From the NCBI GenBank assembly GCA_963752935.1, contig CAVWAL010000008.1, positions 682,001 through 746,000 of the forward strand: a stretch of DNA of 64,000 nt, given 5' to 3'. Positions 63,682-64,000 of the stretch are shown here, piece by piece. The notes under the pieces were generated by a model, which ran no database searches, had not been told where the DNA came from, and saw nothing but the letters and a program-made list of their open reading frames with translations. Numbering within the stretch: the first letter of the stretch is position 1; the number at the start of each line of letters is the position of its first letter. This stretch comes from RI-153 sp963752935. GTDB taxonomy: Bacteria; Chloroflexota; Anaerolineae; Caldilineales; Caldilineaceae. The position numbers and the translations under genes are program-made.

Positions 63682-64000
63682 ATGCCATCCGACAGCGACA
63701 TTCTCCAGGCCGTTCAACAGGCGTGCGCCCAGTGCCGGCGCCCTGAACATTTTACCAACTACACCCACTGCTGCGAGTGCGCTGAGCACGACGAGACGCT
63801 GCGCCGGCGCGACCTGGATTCGCTGCGCATCGAGGACGTTGGGCATGCCGGTTGGGATCCCATTTGTTTCATCACAGTCGAGGGGTTTACCTACTACCTG
63901 CCGGCGCTCATACGGCTGGCGTTGGCCGAGCCGGTCGAGCCATACGACTGGTATGGCGTCCAGTTGCTCTTTCACCTCTGCTACGAGGGTCGCCAGAACC
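63682..64000 (+). CDS. Conserved cysteine-rich hypothetical protein (partial)
   Basis: The frame starting at ATG 63682 (GGGAGG ribosome site about 11 bp upstream) is still open at the window end after 106 codons. The product has CAQCRRP, HFTNYTHCCECAEHDETLRRRDLDS and WDPICFITVEGFTYYLPALIRLAL. The cysteine pairs could form a small metal site. Similar HCCEC/GFxYYLPA proteins are, from memory, widespread hypotheticals in cyanobacteria and Chloroflexota. No function is known. Confidence 0.7.
   Translation, partial: MPSDSDILQAVQQACAQCRRPEHFTNYTHCCECAEHDETLRRRDLDSLRIEDVGHAGWDPICFITVEGFTYYLPALIRLALAEPVEPYDWYGVQLLFHLCYEGRQN

Noticed and set aside
1..64000. tRNA, rRNA, CRISPR, prophage or IS transposase
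   Set aside because: No cloverleaf, ribosomal RNA, regular repeat-spacer array, integrase or transposase could be recognised by eye.

Overview
The window looks like a chromosome segment of a Chloroflexota bacterium (Caldilinea/Anaerolineae-like). This is inferred from four things: high GC with Shine-Dalgarno-led genes; a Tad pilus locus without a secretin or other outer-membrane parts; large STAND-type ATPase/TPR regulators; and secreted proteins with Pro/Thr-rich linkers (PTPT, TATAT) and lamin-tail or Calx-beta modules. No rRNA, tRNA or CRISPR array was seen.

Layout. 0-5 kb (+): adenine deaminase, two class I aminotransferases and a TauE/SafE transporter, closed by a hairpin terminator. 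5-11 kb: MsrB, a LysM protein, a possible 69-aa gene, an HDAC-fold (acetylpolyamine amidohydrolase-like) enzyme and an EtfD/Hdr-like membrane Fe-S oxidoreductase. 11-25 kb (-): a Tad pilus locus that begins with a 56-aa Flp pilin gene at 24913-25083. It continues through TadE, CpaB, TadZ/CpaE, TadB, TadC, a TPR/beta-propeller protein, TadA/CpaF, a DnaB-like ATPase, a NERD-like membrane protein, a second TadE, a TadG-like protein and a prepilin peptidase. 25.7-34.2 kb (+): a surface-glycan operon with two multi-pass membrane proteins, a GT2 glycosyltransferase, a Wzm/Wzt ABC exporter, a sulfotransferase and a DegT-type aminotransferase. From about 31.8 to 33.0 kb its GC content drops sharply. 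34-37 kb: acetamidase/formamidase, a GNAT enzyme and a headless membrane-protein remnant. 37-42.4 kb (-): an ImuA-ImuB-(small protein)-ImuC/DnaE2 translesion mutasome operon. It has a perfect GAAC-N4-GTTC LexA-type box between its -35 and -10 elements.

42.7-64 kb is different in character. It holds a cupin, a DUF3237-like protein, a lipoprotein, regulators, a TetR/DinB-like/MFS cluster and several large secreted or regulatory genes. Four of these large genes are full length but broken by small indels: a LuxR-STAND regulator, a GH127 glycosidase, a PLD/lamin-tail protein and an ExeM/NucH-like nuclease. No such damage is clear before 44 kb. This could be real decay or locally poor sequence. The right end carries palindromes, constant-loop hairpins and a tandem repeat.

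Working together: the Tad genes should build and power a Flp pilus from a single-membrane envelope. The glycan operon should make, modify (sulfate, amino sugar) and export a polysaccharide. The Imu operon should be a DNA-damage-induced mutagenic repair unit.
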